Part shown: positions 39,833-40,499 of the stretch, piece by piece | Position numbering within the stretch: the stretch's first letter is position 1 | Layout: every line of letters begins with the position of its first letter | NCBI GenBank assembly: GCA_003136575.1 | Contig: PLEX01000187.1 | Coordinates: forward strand, 15,860 to 56,358 | Direction of reading: 5' to 3' | Origin: Bryobacterales bacterium | GTDB taxonomy: Bacteria > Acidobacteriota > Terriglobia > Bryobacterales > Bryobacteraceae | Length of the DNA stretch: 40,499 bases | Notes under the pieces: generated by a model | Database searches by the model: none | The model's input: only the letters and a program-made list of their open reading frames with translations | What the model was told of the DNA's origin: nothing | Position numbers and translations under genes: made by a program

Positions 39833-40499
39833 AAACTCTTAGCCAAAAGATCTGGGACGCCCACGTCGTCCACGAAGAACCAGGCGCTCCGTCGCTCCTC
39901 TATATCGACCTCCACCTGGTCCACGAAGTGACCTCGCCGCAGGCGTTTTCGGGACTGCGCGCCCGCGGCCTCAAGGTTCGCCGTCCGGACCGTACTCTCG
40001 GCACCGTCGACCACTCTATCCCTACGACGGATCGTTCGCTTCCCATCGTCGATCCCATCGCCTCTATTCAGGTCAAGCAATTTGAGGCCAACTGCGCGGA
40101 GTTCGGTATCCCGTGTTTCGGCGTCAAATCCGAACATCAGGGCATCTGCCACGTCATCGGACCGGAGCAGGGCGCAACCCAGCCCGGCATGACAGTCGTC
40201 TGTGGCGATAGCCACACCGCGACTCACGGCGCATTCGGCGCGCTGGCCTTCGGCATCGGCACCAGCGAAGTCGAAAACGTACTCGCGACGCAGTGCCTGC
40301 TCCAGCGCCCATCGAAAACCTTCCGCGTTCGTGTGGATGGCACATTGAAAAACGGCGTTGGCGCGAAAGACATCATTCTCGCACTCATCGCCCGTATCGG
40401 CATCGGCGGCGGCACCGGGGCGGTCATCGAATACTCCGGTTCCGCCATCCGCGCTCTCGATATGGATGGCCGTATGACCGTCTGCAACATGTCGATCGA
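39829..40499 (+). CDS. leuC: 3-isopropylmalate dehydratase large subunit (partial, runs off the window)
   Basis: The first ~223 residues of LeuC, starting at ATG 39829 inside the leuB stop. Family blocks: [57 protein letters not shown] [40 protein letters not shown] and [12 protein letters not shown]. Aconitase-type enzyme with a 4Fe-4S cluster that isomerises 2- to 3-isopropylmalate together with LeuD. The later cluster cysteines lie beyond the window. Confidence 0.95.
   Translation, partial: MKTLSQKIWDAHVVHEEPGAPSLLYIDLHLVHEVTSPQAFSGLRARGLKVRRPDRTLGTVDHSIPTTDRSLPIVDPIASIQVKQFEANCAEFGIPCFGVKSEHQGICHVIGPEQGATQPGMTVVCGDSHTATHGAFGALAFGIGTSEVENVLATQCLLQRPSKTFRVRVDGTLKNGVGAKDIILALIARIGIGGGTGAVIEYSGSAIRALDMDGRMTVCNMSI

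Overview
The window is GC-rich chromosomal DNA that looks like Acidobacteriota, most likely the Bryobacterales/Solibacter branch. Two lineage-marker families support this: five copies of the Soli TIGR03435 domain (three fused to M56 peptidases, two free secreted proteins) and two long VWFA-related acidobacterial (TIGR03436-type) proteins. No similarity search was run; family names come from reading motifs.

Layout. 1-600 (minus): the start of an ABC transporter ATPase gene and its GntR/YtrA-type regulator, with a palindromic operator over the regulator's start. 688-4062 (plus): a secreted PQQ-type beta-propeller protein, a FAH-superfamily hydratase, an OsmC-like protein and a DUF2721 membrane protein. 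4067-5866 (minus): an exported metallophosphoesterase and a NIPSNAP protein. 5968-7941 (plus): a caspase-like pseudoenzyme fused through a membrane segment to a formylglycine-generating-enzyme (FGE) domain. 8007-13625 (minus): one BlaI-type repressor and three tandem BlaR1-like M56 receptors whose sensor domain is TIGR03435. 13746-19737: orphan ParA, SWIM-SNF2 helicase, M24 peptidase and family 5 uracil-DNA glycosylase. 19817-23117: two toxin-antitoxin modules (RES-DUF2384 and VapBC) on either side of a penicillin-binding transpeptidase gene.

23182-25254 is an intact-looking IS1-family element. It has 16-bp terminal inverted repeats (15/16), an 8-bp target duplication, a transposase and two passenger genes. 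It sits between vapB and xseA. 25322-32158 holds xseA, a possible AbrB/MraZ-like protein, the two VWFA-related proteins and thiG. A frameshifted secreted-protein pseudogene and tRNA-Met(CAT) follow. 33341-36430 is a co-directional cluster of two secreted TIGR03435 proteins, a membrane protein, a sigma factor and a zinc-finger anti-sigma. 36531-37201 holds IS110 and IS3 debris. 37540 to the end is leuA-leuB-leuC, with leuC cut by the window edge.

Two themes cross the window. First, at least ten genes have a -10-like hexamer 6-8 bases before the start codon, some with a well-spaced -35, which is the geometry of leaderless transcripts. Second, signal-transduction parts (BlaI/M56, sigma/anti-sigma) are paired with TIGR03435 domains, suggesting that this domain takes part in envelope sensing. 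The best candidates for undescribed biology are the pseudo-caspase/FGE fusion, the M56-TIGR03435 receptor array and the cargo-carrying IS1-family element.
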